From contig CAWAFI010000021.1 in assembly GCA_963781285.1 (NCBI GenBank), forward strand, positions 62,001 to 126,000: 64,000 nucleotides of DNA, written 5' to 3'. This document shows, piece after piece, positions 8,692-17,446 of the stretch (the stretch's first letter is position 1; each line of letters begins with the position of its first letter). The position numbers and the translations under genes are program-made. Below the pieces are notes generated by a model. The model was given only the letters and a program-made list of their open reading frames with translations, was not told where the DNA came from and did no database searches. The stretch is from CAIWHR01 sp963781285. Its GTDB lineage: Bacteria; Pseudomonadota; Gammaproteobacteria; Burkholderiales; Casimicrobiaceae.

Positions 8692-9549
8692 TCACCGCCC
8701 GAGCAAGACTTCGAGCACGAACTTGCTGCCGAGGTAGGCGAGGAACACGAATACCGTGCCGGCGATGATCCAGCGAAGGGCGACGCGTCCGCGCCAGCCA
8801 TACCGCCAGCGACCCCAGAGGAGTGCGCCGAACGTGAGCCAGCCCAGCACCGAGAACACGCTCTTGTGCGTGAACACCACGGGCTTGCCGAAGATCTGCT
8901 CCGAAAACAGCATCCCGCTTGCAAGTGTCAAGGTGAGCAGCACGAATCCGACCGTAACCAGCCGGAACAGAAAGCGTTCCAGCGTGAGGAGCGGCGGAAG
9001 CCCGGTTGCGCCGGGATCCGGCAGCCGGCGATGCAGGCGCTTCTCGAGGCCCATCAGCACGAGCGCCTGCACGGCCGCCACGAGGAACAGCGCATAGGAC
9101 ACCAGTGCGACGCCGACGTGCAGCGCTGCCCACGGCTCGGCGGCGTAAGGGAAGCGATGCGGATTCGTCGAGAGGGCCGGGACCAGCGACGCCACCGCGG
9201 CCACCGGAACGACGACCGTGCCGATCGCGGGCAGCGTGCGCAGCAGTCCCGAAACCCACGCGACCAGGGCCACCAGCCCCGCGACGACGGACAAGGCGTT
9301 CGACAGGCTGAGGTCGAGGCCATCCGGTGTCGCGATCTCGCGACCCGCGATCCACGCGTGCAGCAGCAAAGCGGCTGGCAGTACGAGCGTTACCCACGTC
9401 GCCGGCGGACGCGCCGGGGCATTCCCCTTCGCGCCCGCGAACTCCGCCGGCGGCTGCGGCCACAGCGCCCACGCGGCAAGCGCGTACAGGGCGGCGGTGA
9501 CGACGTGGAGTAAAATCATCGAATTGCGGGCGACGGCGAAATCCGCCAT
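8692..9549 (-). CDS. ypjD: YpjD/CcsA-like inner-membrane protein
   Basis: The 285-residue protein is a cytochrome c assembly (CcsA/CcmC)-like membrane protein with about eight predicted helices. It carries AAEPWAALHVGVALVSYALF and, near the end, KPVVFTHKSVFSVLGWLTFG followed by ALLWGRWRYGWRGR, which resemble the conserved histidine regions of the family. The orthologue at this location, E. coli YpjD (CorE), is linked to metal-ion efflux rather than to cytochrome assembly, so a haem-related role is not assured. It is divergent from ffh with 68 nt between the starts, a standard arrangement. Confidence 0.85.
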   Translation of the reverse strand: MADFAVARNSMILLHVVTAALYALAAWALWPQPPAEFAGAKGNAPARPPATWVTLVLPAALLLHAWIAGREIATPDGLDLSLSNALSVVAGLVALVAWVSGLLRTLPAIGTVVVPVAAVASLVPALSTNPHRFPYAAEPWAALHVGVALVSYALFLVAAVQALVLMGLEKRLHRRLPDPGATGLPPLLTLERFLFRLVTVGFVLLTLTLASGMLFSEQIFGKPVVFTHKSVFSVLGWLTFGALLWGRWRYGWRGRVALRWIIAGTVFVFLAYLGSKFVLEVLLGR

Positions 9550-9617
9550 TCGCCAGTGTACCTCAGCGCCCCCGCGCGTCCGCCGCGCGCGGTCTCGGTC
9601 ATTCGCCCGAATTCACG

Positions 9618-10964
9618 ATGCTCGACACCCTGACCCAGCGCCTTTCCCGCGTCGTCAAGCAACTGCGCGGCGAAGCGCGCCTCACCGAGGCCAATATCGC
9701 CGACGCGTTGCGCGAAGTGCGCTTGGCGCTGCTCGAGGCCGATGTCGCGTTGCCGGTGGTCAAGGATTTCATTGCCGCGGTGAAGGCGAAGGCGGTGGGC
9801 GAGGAGGTCGTCGGATCGCTGACGCCGGGCCAGGCGCTCATCGGCGTCGTGCATCGCGAGCTCGCGAGTCTGATGGGCGGCGCGGCCGTGCCGTTGAACC
9901 TCGCGACGCAGCCGCCCGCGGTGATCCTCCTCGCGGGTCTGCAGGGCACGGGGAAGACGACCACCGCCGCAAAGCTCGCACGGCTCTTGCGCGAGCAGAA
10001 GAAGAAGGTGCTCGTCGTTTCCGCGGATGTCTATCGTCCGGCGGCGATCGAGCAGCTGAAAACGCTCGCCGGCCAGGTCGGCGTCGAGTTTTTTCCGGCG
10101 CCGTCGGGCGGCAAGCCGGTCGCGATCGCCGAAGCCGCGCTCGACTGGGCGAAGAAGCATTACCACGATGTGCTGATCGTCGACACGGCGGGGCGACTTG
10201 CCATCGACGAGCACATGATGCGCGAGATCGCCTTGCTGCACGCGGCGGTCAAGCCGATCGAGACGCTGTTCGTCGTCGACGCGATGCAGGGCCAGGATGC
10301 AGTCAACACGGCGCGGGCGTTTCGCGACGCGTTGCCGCTCTCCGGCGTCATCGTGACCAAGCTCGACGGCGATGCGCGTGGCGGCGCCGCGCTGTCGGTG
10401 CGGCACGTCACCGGTGCGCCGATCAAGTTCGTCGGCGTGGCCGAGAAGATCGACGGGCTCGACGTGTTTCATCCGGAGCGCATGGCCTCGCGCATTCTCG
10501 GCATGGGCGACGTCATGTCGCTGATCGAGGACGCGCACAAGACCGTCGATCTCGAGGAAGCGCAGAAGCTCGCGAAGAAGGTGAAGTCCGGCAAGGGCTT
10601 TGACCTCGACGACTTCAAGGCGCAGATCGGACAGATGCGCAAGATGGGCGGTTTGTCCGGCATGCTGGACAAGCTGCCGGCGGAACTCTCACGGGTGGCG
10701 CAGGGCACGACGGTCAACGAGCGGAAAATGGCGCGAATCGAAGGGATCATCAATTCGATGACGCTCGAGGAGCGCGCGAAGCCGGAACTGCTCAAGGCAT
10801 CGCGCAAGCGCCGGATCGCCGCCGGTGCCGGCGTGTCGGTCCAGGAAGTGAACCAGCTCCTCGCGCAGTTCGAACAGACGCAGAAGATGATGAAGATGAT
10901 CGCCAAAGGCGGCATGCAAAAGATGCTCCGCGGCATGAAAGGGCTTCTTCCCGGGATGCGGTGA
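9618..10964 (+). CDS. ffh: Signal recognition particle protein Ffh
   Basis: Ffh binds 4.5S RNA and signal sequences of nascent membrane proteins and, with FtsY, delivers ribosomes to the Sec translocon. The protein is 448 residues, with the N domain (1-95), a GTPase domain with P-loop GLQGTGKTT at 107-115, DTAGRL and TKLDGDARGGAALSVRHVTG, and a methionine-rich M domain (about 325-448) with IGQMRKMGGLSGMLDKLPAE and the C-terminal KMMKMIAKGGMQKMLRGMKG. The ATG at 9618 gives the normal N-terminus (MLDTLTQRLSRVVKQLRGEA). Confidence 0.97.
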   Translation: MLDTLTQRLSRVVKQLRGEARLTEANIADALREVRLALLEADVALPVVKDFIAAVKAKAVGEEVVGSLTPGQALIGVVHRELASLMGGAAVPLNLATQPPAVILLAGLQGTGKTTTAAKLARLLREQKKKVLVVSADVYRPAAIEQLKTLAGQVGVEFFPAPSGGKPVAIAEAALDWAKKHYHDVLIVDTAGRLAIDEHMMREIALLHAAVKPIETLFVVDAMQGQDAVNTARAFRDALPLSGVIVTKLDGDARGGAALSVRHVTGAPIKFVGVAEKIDGLDVFHPERMASRILGMGDVMSLIEDAHKTVDLEEAQKLAKKVKSGKGFDLDDFKAQIGQMRKMGGLSGMLDKLPAELSRVAQGTTVNERKMARIEGIINSMTLEERAKPELLKASRKRRIAAGAGVSVQEVNQLLAQFEQTQKMMKMIAKGGMQKMLRGMKGLLPGMR

Positions 10965-11074
10965 CGCCGGGCCGGGTCCCGGGGGTCGGTGCCGCGGACA
11001 ATATGTCCTCCGAAACAGATGCTTGCCCTGATTCGGCAAGAGGGAGGGTGCCATCCGCTCCGCGCGCCGCCGGC

Positions 11075-11104
11075 TTGTCGCATCGGTGATTTGTGCCGTA
11101 TAAT
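11075..11104 (+). promoter_or_regulatory. Sigma-70 promoter for rpsP-rimM-trmD(-rplS)
   Basis: A perfect -10 box TATAAT lies at 11099-11104, with TTGTCG at 11075-11080 as the -35 and 18 nt between them. The start site would be near 11111, 27 nt before the rpsP ATG. This fits a strong housekeeping promoter for a ribosomal protein operon. Confidence 0.7.
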
Positions 11105-11137
11105 TAAAGACTTTCCTTTGCTTACGGAAGCACGAAC

Positions 11138-11404
11138 ATGGTTGTCATCCGACTTGCCCGCGGCGGCGCCAAGAAGCGCCCGTTTTTCAACATCGTGGTC
11201 GCCGACTCGCACAACCGTCGCGACGGCCGCTTCATCGAGCGGGTCGGCTTCTATAACCCGATTGCCGGCGAAGGCGAGGAAGGCCTGCGTCTGGCGCTCG
11301 ACCGGATAAGCTTCTGGCAGGAACGCGGCGCGAAACTGTCGGATACCGTCGCCGGACTGGTGAAGAGGTCGCCGAAGCCGGCGCAAGCAGCCGCGGCGGC
11401 GTAG
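11138..11404 (+). CDS. rpsP: 30S ribosomal protein S16
   Basis: The 88-residue protein begins MVVIRLARGGAKKRPFFNIV, then VADSHNRRDGRFIERVGFYN, an unmistakable S16 N-terminus, followed by the KLSDTVAGLVKRSP end region. S16 is needed for 30S assembly. It is first in the conserved rpsP-rimM-trmD-rplS cluster, directly behind a good promoter. Confidence 0.97.
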   Translation: MVVIRLARGGAKKRPFFNIVVADSHNRRDGRFIERVGFYNPIAGEGEEGLRLALDRISFWQERGAKLSDTVAGLVKRSPKPAQAAAAA

Positions 11405-11425
11405 GTCCCCTTCGGGTCGGCCACC

Positions 11426-11965
11426 GTGCCGTCGGCGGTTCCCGCGCCCGGCCGAATCGCAGTGATGGGCCGGATCCTCGGGCCGTTTGGCGTGCGCGGC
11501 TGGGTGAAGGTCCGACCGCTATCCGAGTTGCCCGACACCCTGCTCGATCATCCCACGTGGTGGGTGCGAAACGAGCGCGAGTCGACATGGCGGGAGATGC
11601 GGCGGACGGCGGGCCGGATGCATGCGGGCATGGTGCTCGCGGCACTCTCCAGCGTCGAGACCCGCGAGGCGGCGCTTGCGCTTGCGGGGTGCGACGTCGG
11701 CGTGCTGCGTGAGGCGCTGCCGGCGGTTCGGGAAGGGGAGATCTACTGGGCGGATCTTGTCGGTTTGGACGTGGTGAACCGGGAGGGTGTGATGCTCGGA
11801 CAAGTCTGTGGCGTCACCGAACACGGTGCGCATCCGCTGTTGCGGGTGGCGCGCCCGGCGAACGCCCCGGGTTCCGAGCGGCTGATCCCGTGGGTTCCGG
11901 CGATCATCGACCAGGTAGATCTCGAGGCGAAACGGATCGCGGTCGATTGGGGCGCTGATTTTTGA
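11426..11965 (+). CDS. rimM: Ribosome maturation factor RimM
   Basis: RimM helps mature the 30S head by binding S19 and 16S rRNA. The 179-residue reading has the N-terminal barrel (VMGRILGPFGVRGWVKVRPL, then the ELPDTLL region) and the C-terminal PRC-type barrel (EIYWADLVGLDVVNREGVML and LIPWVPAIIDQVDLEAKRIA). The start is uncertain: GTG at 11426 gives a short extra leader, while the ATG 13 codons later lies just at the conserved VMGRILG motif. Position between rpsP and trmD supports the call. Confidence 0.94.
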   Translation: MPSAVPAPGRIAVMGRILGPFGVRGWVKVRPLSELPDTLLDHPTWWVRNERESTWREMRRTAGRMHAGMVLAALSSVETREAALALAGCDVGVLREALPAVREGEIYWADLVGLDVVNREGVMLGQVCGVTEHGAHPLLRVARPANAPGSERLIPWVPAIIDQVDLEAKRIAVDWGADF

Positions 11966-11980
11966 GTTGCGTGGTTGCGG

Positions 11981-12745
11981 ATGCGGATCGACGTCGTCAC
12001 GCTGTTCCCGGAACTCGTCGACCACGCGTTGCGTTTCGGCGTCACCGGGCGGGCGCTTGAGCGCGGGCTCTGGCAGCTCTCCACGTGGAATCCGCGCGAT
12101 TTCGCGATGGACAATTACCGGACCGTCGACGACCGCCCGTACGGCGGCGGGCCGGGGATGGTGCTGTTGGCAGAGCCTCTGGCCAAGGCGGTGACCGCGG
12201 CGAAGGCACGGCAACGGGACGAAGGCTGCGCGGCGACGCGGACGATCCACCTGTCGCCGGCAGGCGTGCCGCTGACGCACCGGAGGGTCGCAGAGCTCGC
12301 GGCGGCCGGTGACCGCACCGGATATGTGCTGCTTGCGGGGCGCTACGAGGGGATAGACGAACGCTTCATCGCGCGCGAGGTGGACGAGGAAATCGCCATC
12401 GGCGATTTCGTAGTCTCCGGCGGCGAGCTGCCGGCCCTGATGCTGATCGACGCAATCCTGCGGCAGCGGCCGGGCGTGTTGAACGACGCCGAGTCGGCGG
12501 CGCAGGATTCGTTCGTGACCGGGCGGCTCGACTGCCCGCACTACACGCGGCCGGAGCGCTACGAAGGGATGAGCGTGCCAGAGGTGTTACTGTCTGGACA
12601 TCACGCGGCGATCCGCCGGTGGCGGCTGATGCAGTCGCTGGGTAGGACGTGGGAACGACGGCCGGAGCTCCTGCGGGAGCGGCCGCTGACGGACGAGGAA
12701 GCGTTGCTGCTCGCGGAGTATCGTCGCCAGCACGAACAGCAGTAG
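11981..12745 (+). CDS. trmD: tRNA (guanine-N1-)-methyltransferase
   Basis: TrmD makes m1G37 in tRNAs, protecting against +1 frameshifting, using S-adenosylmethionine. The 254-residue protein starts MRIDVVTLFPELVDHALRFG and has the SPOUT-knot motifs LLAGRYEGIDERFIAREVDE and IAIGDFVVSGGELPALMLID. The C-terminal segment HYTRPERYEGMSVPEVLLSG followed by HHAAIRRWR is diagnostic. The ATG at 11981 is preferred over the TTG two codons earlier because the family starts here. Confidence 0.96.
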   Translation: MRIDVVTLFPELVDHALRFGVTGRALERGLWQLSTWNPRDFAMDNYRTVDDRPYGGGPGMVLLAEPLAKAVTAAKARQRDEGCAATRTIHLSPAGVPLTHRRVAELAAAGDRTGYVLLAGRYEGIDERFIAREVDEEIAIGDFVVSGGELPALMLIDAILRQRPGVLNDAESAAQDSFVTGRLDCPHYTRPERYEGMSVPEVLLSGHHAAIRRWRLMQSLGRTWERRPELLRERPLTDEEALLLAEYRRQHEQQ

Positions 12746-12869
12746 GGAAATGAAACGACGGAGCAGGTAGGCAAGCGAAGGCGCTGCATTTGCCGTCGCG
12801 ACAACAAACCGCACGCATCAGGGGGCGCCCTGCGCTGCATGCAAGTCGAATCGACATGGAGAACGCGGC

Positions 12870-13250
12870 ATGAACATCATCGAAACGTTGGAAAAGGAAG
12901 AGATCGCGCGGCTCGGCAAGACGATCCCCGATTTCGCGCCAGGCGACACCGTCATCGTCAACGTGAGCGTCGTCGAAGGGGAGCGCAAGCGCGTGCAGGC
13001 CTACGAGGGCGTGGTCATTGCCAAGCGCAACCGCGGCCTCAACTCGTCGTTCGTGGTGCGCAAGATCTCGAGCGGCGAAGGCGTCGAACGCACGTTCCAA
13101 ACCTACTCGCCGCTGCTCGCCTCGATCGAGATCAAGCGCAAGGGCGACGTGCGCCGCGCGAAGCTTTACTACCTGCGCGACCGGTCGGGCAAGTCGGCCC
13201 GAATCCGCGAGAAACTGGCCCATACCCACCGGGAAAAGCAGGGCGAATAG
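12870..13250 (+). CDS. rplS: 50S ribosomal protein L19
   Basis: L19 lies at the 30S-50S interface. The 126-residue product starts MNIIETLEKEEIARLGKTIP and contains GDTVIVNVSVVEGERKRVQA, VIAKRNRGLNSSFVVRKISS and KGDVRRAKLYYLRDRSGKSA, all typical. A GGAG lies 12 nt upstream of the ATG. It closes the rpsP operon and is followed within 25 nt by a rho-independent terminator. Confidence 0.97.
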   Translation: MNIIETLEKEEIARLGKTIPDFAPGDTVIVNVSVVEGERKRVQAYEGVVIAKRNRGLNSSFVVRKISSGEGVERTFQTYSPLLASIEIKRKGDVRRAKLYYLRDRSGKSARIREKLAHTHREKQGE

Positions 13251-13271
13251 GCCCTCCGGCCCTCGTCGGCG

Positions 13272-13300
13272 AAAAGGCAGCTTTCGGGCTGCCTTTTTTT
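13272..13300 (+). terminator. Rho-independent terminator after rplS
   Basis: A 10-bp stem AAAAGGCAGC / GCTGCCTTTT with loop TTTCGG is followed by further T residues (seven T in a row ending at 13300). It lies 21 nt beyond the rplS stop codon. Confidence 0.9.
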
Positions 13301-13387
13301 GCCTTGCGGGGGCCACTTGCTTCGGGATGCGTTTTCCCCGAAGATTTCCGCGCTAGACTGTGTTTTTTTAAGCGCGGACCCGGTCCG

Positions 13388-15214
13388 ATGAGAGCGACGC
13401 TCTACGAAGCGTTAGGAATACCGCAGGCCGCCTCGGACGAGGAGGTGCGGGCTGCGCTGCGCCGCCTGATACGCAAATATTACGCGAAGACGCGTGACGG
13501 CCAGGGCAACGTCGAAGAAGCGCTTCGGTTCATCAATCATGCCAGTCGCATACTGAGCGATCACGAGCGACGCGTCCGCTACGATCAGGAGCTTAGGGTA
13601 TCCGACGGCACGACGGAGCAGCGGATTGCACACGTGGTCAGCAACGCGATGGCGGAAGCCGGCGAGCAGACCGATGTCCGCGCGCCGGAGCCCGAAGTCG
13701 AGCCGGACGACCTTCTGGAGACGGGACTCGACCGCGCAGAGGCGCAGGCCGAGCGAACATTCCACCATCCGGGGCTGACCGAGCGCGTCGCGTCGTTCGG
13801 CCGCTCGACGCTCGCGACCGCGGCGCTGTGCGCGCTGTTCGTGGCCTTCATCGCCGCGGCCATCGTCTTCGTCACGCCTACCGATACCGTGCTCGTCGCC
13901 AAGCAGGTTCTGGTCTGGCTCACGCTGACGCTGCTCTTGCTCACCGTCGTCTACGGCATCGTGCATGGTGTCGCCTGGGCGCGGCGGCGCCACGCCGGGG
14001 CGGGGGCGCTGCTGGTACCGCAGACCGATCTCGCGATCCTCAACTGGCGGCGCGAGAAGAGCGTGTTCCTCGGGACCAATCAGCCGCAGGAAGACGCGAG
14101 CTGGATATTTCAGCTGCGGATGGCGGAACTGGAGCGGGCCAAGGCGGGCCGTACCAGCGAGCCGCGCCCATGGAGCCGCCTCGCGGCGCGGCTGTTCGAC
14201 TACGCGATCTGGGGCTTGGTCCTGGCCCTCCTGTTGTCCGAGCTCCGCGGGTTGGGGGCGATGCCGGAGCCGCTCGCGTTCTGGATCGGGCACCCGCTCC
14301 TCGCACCGGTGCTGATCACCGGTACGTGGGTGCCGATCGAGGCGCTGTTGATCGCGGCGCTGCAGACGACGCCCGGCAAGTGGCTGTTTGGCTGCTACTT
14401 GCAGTTCTCGATTTCCGACGCGTACGCGTCGCGCGACACCCGGTCCCAGGTCGAGCGCGCGGCGAAGCGCGCGTTCCGCGTTTGGTGGGAGGGCGTGGGA
14501 TGCGGCTTCCCACTACTGGCGCCAATTCTGATCGCAGTGGCCTACGAGAAGGTCGCGCAGAACCAGGAAACGGACTGGGACTTCGCGCAGGACTGCCTCG
14601 TCACGCACGGGCCGCCCGGCGTTCTGAACACGGTGACCGGCGTCTGCGGTCTTGCCGCGATGCTCTGGCTCTACGGTGTCGCGTGGCATCAGCCGATGGC
14701 GCAGTCGATCGCCTGGGCACGCACGACGGTAACCGAAGCGCTCCCCTCGGCGCAGTCGCTGTTTCCGGGCGGATTCACCGGAACCGGCGCCAATCCTGGG
14801 GTGAGCGGTGGCATCAAGCCCGCGCCGCCCGCTGCGGCCGCGTCGCCGGGCACTGCGGTTGCGACCGTGCGCAGCGTACCGACGGGGCCCGTCGATCCCG
14901 AGCTCGCGGCCGAGTTCGCCGACCGTCGCGCGCGGGCAGCGGTGCTAAAGGTCGAGGGACCGCGGATGCTGCAGGCCGGCAACTGGCGCCGGGCCACGGA
15001 ACTGTGTCAGGCATGGACCAATCTCGAGCTCGGCAATGCCGACGCATGGCGCTGCTTGGGCCAGGCGCTGCAGGCACAGGGCTACCACCAGGACGCGATC
15101 AACGCGTTCCGCAAAGCGAAGCAGTACGATCCGACGGATCGCACGCTCGACGCGGCGATCGAGCGCAGCCAGAAGGGCATCGTTGCGGACTTCCTCAACC
15201 GCAATCGGCGTTGA
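13388..15214 (+). CDS. Membrane protein with J-like domain lacking HPD, RDD-type membrane domain and C-terminal TPRs
   Basis: The 608-residue protein opens with a J-domain-like helical segment (residues 4-68: LYEALGIPQAASDEEVRAAL, then RRLIRKYYAKTRDG, then FINHASRILSDHERRVRYDQ). The HPD tripeptide that activates Hsp70 is absent; the loop reads KYYAKTRDG. Two hydrophobic helices follow (about 138-185). Residues near 255-400 look like an RDD domain (RLAARLFDYAIWGLVLALLL, and QTTPGKWLFGCYLQ). The C-terminus (about 515-600) is a TPR pair (NWRRATELCQAWTNLELGNA, then DAWRCLGQALQAQGYHQDAI). A cytosolic J-like head, membrane anchor and TPR tail suggest a scaffold. Function is unknown. It begins 137 nt after rplS, beyond the terminator, so it has its own promoter. 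Confidence 0.8.
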   Translation: MRATLYEALGIPQAASDEEVRAALRRLIRKYYAKTRDGQGNVEEALRFINHASRILSDHERRVRYDQELRVSDGTTEQRIAHVVSNAMAEAGEQTDVRAPEPEVEPDDLLETGLDRAEAQAERTFHHPGLTERVASFGRSTLATAALCALFVAFIAAAIVFVTPTDTVLVAKQVLVWLTLTLLLLTVVYGIVHGVAWARRRHAGAGALLVPQTDLAILNWRREKSVFLGTNQPQEDASWIFQLRMAELERAKAGRTSEPRPWSRLAARLFDYAIWGLVLALLLSELRGLGAMPEPLAFWIGHPLLAPVLITGTWVPIEALLIAALQTTPGKWLFGCYLQFSISDAYASRDTRSQVERAAKRAFRVWWEGVGCGFPLLAPILIAVAYEKVAQNQETDWDFAQDCLVTHGPPGVLNTVTGVCGLAAMLWLYGVAWHQPMAQSIAWARTTVTEALPSAQSLFPGGFTGTGANPGVSGGIKPAPPAAAASPGTAVATVRSVPTGPVDPELAAEFADRRARAAVLKVEGPRMLQAGNWRRATELCQAWTNLELGNADAWRCLGQALQAQGYHQDAINAFRKAKQYDPTDRTLDAAIERSQKGIVADFLNRNRR

Positions 15215-15310
15215 CTCGGCGAGCCCGCATCGCGTTGCGCGCCACACCACGGCCGAGCGGGATCCAAGACGACGCGCGGAACTCGGCTCCCCTGCAGCGC
15301 GGGCGGGTTG

Positions 15311-15805
15311 CTAGCGGCGAATTCGGTTCAGCAACGCGGTCGTCGATCGTTCGAACTGAAATGGAATCGCCACGAAGCGTCCGCCGGCCGCGATCACTTC
15401 GGCGGCGCCGGCCGTCGTCGCAGCGGTGTAGTCGCCGCCCTTGACGAGCACGTCCGGCAGGCACGCGGCGATCAGGTCGCGCGGCGTATCGTCGTCGAAT
15501 GGCACGACGAGGTCGACGGCGGCAAGCGCGGCCACCACTGCCAGCCGATCCTCGAGCGGGTTCACCGGGCGGTCGTCGCTCTTGCCGAGGCGTCGGACCG
15601 ACGCGTCGGAATTGATGGCGACGACAAGCGATGACCCGAGCGCGCGCGCCTGGTCAAGATAGGTGACGTGGCCGCGGTGCAAAACGTCGAACACGCCGTT
15701 GGTGAACACGAGCGGCCGCGGCAGTGCCGCGATGCGCGCGAGCACGTCGGCCGCCGCTGCGATCTTCGCCGGGTAGCGCGGGGCGGGGATCGTGATCGAC
15801 TCCAC
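15311..15805 (-). CDS. rfaE2: D-glycero-beta-D-manno-heptose 1-phosphate adenylyltransferase
   Basis: This cytosolic nucleotidyltransferase makes ADP-heptose from heptose 1-phosphate and ATP for the lipopolysaccharide inner core. At 164 residues it is the stand-alone adenylyltransferase half of HldE. The cytidylyltransferase-like motif is seen as VFTNGVFDVLHRGHVTYLDQ, then ARALGSSLVVAINSDASVRR, then LPDVLVKGGDY. No kinase (RfaE1) domain is attached. It ends a minus-strand run with dolP and diaA, 20 nt after dolP. Confidence 0.92.
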   Translation of the reverse strand: MESITIPAPRYPAKIAAAADVLARIAALPRPLVFTNGVFDVLHRGHVTYLDQARALGSSLVVAINSDASVRRLGKSDDRPVNPLEDRLAVVAALAAVDLVVPFDDDTPRDLIAACLPDVLVKGGDYTAATTAGAAEVIAAGGRFVAIPFQFERSTTALLNRIRR

Positions 15806-15825
15806 GATCGCGCTCTTGGGTTTGC

Positions 15826-16428
15826 TCAGTTCGTGTACTCGAAGACCTTGACCACGCGCGCGACGCCGGAAGTCGTGGCCGCGATCTGCGCGGCGTCATT
15901 GCCTTCCTGGCGCGAGACGATGCCCATCAGATATACGACGCCGCGCTCGGTCACGACCTTGACGTGATTCGGCGCGAATTTGGCGGCCTCGACCATCCGT
16001 GACTTGACCTTCGAGGTGATGTAGGAATCGTTGCTGCGCGACCCGAAGTCGGCGACCGCACCGATCGTCATGTAGTTCTGCACCAGGCGGACGCGGTCAG
16101 TCGTCTTGGCAATCTTGGTGATTTCGTCCTGCACGACCGTGCTCGGCGCTTCGCCGGTCAGGAGCACGATGCCATTGAAGCTCGTCGCGTTGACATGGAC
16201 CTCTTCGCCCCAGCGGTCGCTGAAGTCCTTGGTGAGTTTGAGCTCGATCGACTCGTCGTCGACTTGCGCGCCGGACGATCGGCGGTCGGTGGCGACCATC
16301 ACGCTGGCGCCGACGCCGGCGGCGACGACGACGGGGACGCAGCCGGTAAGCAGCGGCGCCGCGACGGCAACCGCAATCACCGCTGTCAAGAGCAATGAAC
16401 CGAGGGAGTCCGACGAGCGCAGGGTCAT
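15826..16428 (-). CDS. dolP: BON-domain outer-membrane lipoprotein DolP
   Basis: The 200-residue protein has an N-terminal hydrophobic signal ending in a lipobox-like LLTGC (Cys30), then two BON domains (about 55-125 and 130-198; ELKLTKDFSDRWGEEVHVNA and VKSRMVEAAKFAPNHVKVVT). E. coli DolP (YraP) is an outer-membrane lipoprotein that supports envelope integrity and BAM function. The gene order lpoA-yraN-diaA-dolP here matches E. coli. The ATG at 16428 overlaps the diaA stop by 4 nt. Confidence 0.92.
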   Translation of the reverse strand: MTLRSSDSLGSLLLTAVIAVAVAAPLLTGCVPVVVAAGVGASVMVATDRRSSGAQVDDESIELKLTKDFSDRWGEEVHVNATSFNGIVLLTGEAPSTVVQDEITKIAKTTDRVRLVQNYMTIGAVADFGSRSNDSYITSKVKSRMVEAAKFAPNHVKVVTERGVVYLMGIVSRQEGNDAAQIAATTSGVARVVKVFEYTN

Positions 16429-17018
16429 GGTTCGTCCCCGAGCAGCGTGTTGTCGACCGCATCGCACATGCAGTGAATCATCAGCAGGTGGACCTCCTGA
16501 ATGCGCGCGGTCCGGTCGTGCGGCACGCACAGGTGGACGTCGCCTTCCGCGAGCATGCCGCCGATGCGGCCGCCGCCCTTCCCGGTCATGGCCACGATGC
16601 GCATTTCCCGATCCCGCGCCGCCTCGATCGCAGCAATCACATTCCCGGAATTGCCCGATGTCGAAATCGCGAGCAGCACGTCCCCCTTCGCGCCGAGCGC
16701 GCGCACCTGCTTCGCGAACACCTGTTCGTACGCATAATCGTTGGCCACCGCGGTCAGGATCGACGTGTCTGTGGCAAGCGATAGCGCCGGGAGTTCCGGG
16801 CGCTCGCGTTCGAATCGGCCCACCATTTCCGCGGCGAAATGCTGCGCGTCCGCGGCGGAGCCGCCATTGCCGCACGCGAGAATCTTGCCGTCAGCGAGCA
16901 GAGATTCGGCAAGCACGCCCGCGGCGCGAGCGATTGCGGGCGCCAGCGCGCTGGCAGCGTCCTGCTTCAGGCGGGCACTTTCCGCGAAATGCGACCGGAT
17001 GCGTTCGACGGGGTCCAT
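16425..17018 (-). CDS. diaA: SIS-domain protein DiaA (GmhA-like)
   Basis: The 197-residue protein is a single SIS domain: ILACGNGGSAADAQHFAAEM, LAISTSGNSGNVIAAIEAAR and the C-terminal VHLLMIHCMCDAVDNTLLG. DiaA binds DnaA and promotes timely replication initiation; its close paralogue GmhA isomerises sedoheptulose 7-phosphate for heptose synthesis. Location between yraN and dolP favours DiaA, but the nearby heptose gene rfaE2 leaves GmhA activity possible. The ATG at 17018 (MDPVERIRSHFAESARLKQD) is taken; the frame is open further upstream without homology. Confidence 0.85.
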   Translation of the reverse strand: MDPVERIRSHFAESARLKQDAASALAPAIARAAGVLAESLLADGKILACGNGGSAADAQHFAAEMVGRFERERPELPALSLATDTSILTAVANDYAYEQVFAKQVRALGAKGDVLLAISTSGNSGNVIAAIEAARDREMRIVAMTGKGGGRIGGMLAEGDVHLCVPHDRTARIQEVHLLMIHCMCDAVDNTLLGDEP

Positions 17019-17080
17019 AGAGGAATGGAGTGATGCAATAGATGATTGTAGCAATAAACTCTCGCCGCGGCCTCGCATGA

Positions 17081-17437
17081 TCACGTTTCCACGATGTTGC
17101 GCAGCCACTCGATGCGCGCGGGATCGAGTGCGTCCAGGAGCACCGCGTCGAAGCGGCAGGGCGGCGTGCGCGGGAGGCGCGCGAGGTAAAGCCCGGCGGC
17201 CGCGATCAATCGCGCCCGCTTGGCCGCGGTAATGCTCGCGGCCGCACCGCCGTAGTCGCCGCGCGTGCGCAGCCTCACCTCGACGAAGACCAGCGTGTCG
17301 CCGTCGCGCGCGACGAGATCGAGCTCGCCGCAGCGGCGGCGCCAGTTGCGCTCGACGATCGTCAGGCCGCGCTGAGCGAGGAAATCAGCGGCGAGCGATT
17401 CGGCCCGCGTTCCGGCGCGCCCGCGCGCGTTGACCAA
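17081..17437 (-). CDS. yraN: UPF0102 family protein YraN
   Basis: The 118-residue protein has the UPF0102 nuclease-like fold motifs: GRAGTRAESLAADFLAQRGL, then RRRCGELDLVARDGDTLVFV followed by EVRLR, matching the D-EVK-type restriction-endonuclease-like core. Cellular function is unproven. The start is TTG at 17437; just upstream in frame is a TAG at 17448-17450 on the opposite strand, inside the end of the inserted repeat element, so the native leader may have been altered by that insertion. Confidence 0.88.
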   Translation of the reverse strand: MVNARGRAGTRAESLAADFLAQRGLTIVERNWRRRCGELDLVARDGDTLVFVEVRLRTRGDYGGAAASITAAKRARLIAAAGLYLARLPRTPPCRFDAVLLDALDPARIEWLRNIVET

Positions 17438-17446
17438 TTGGGCGTC

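Noticed and set aside
16425..17018. Assignment as gmhA (phosphoheptose isomerase)
   Set aside because: Sequence alone does not separate GmhA from DiaA, but the lpoA-yraN-diaA-dolP order favours DiaA.
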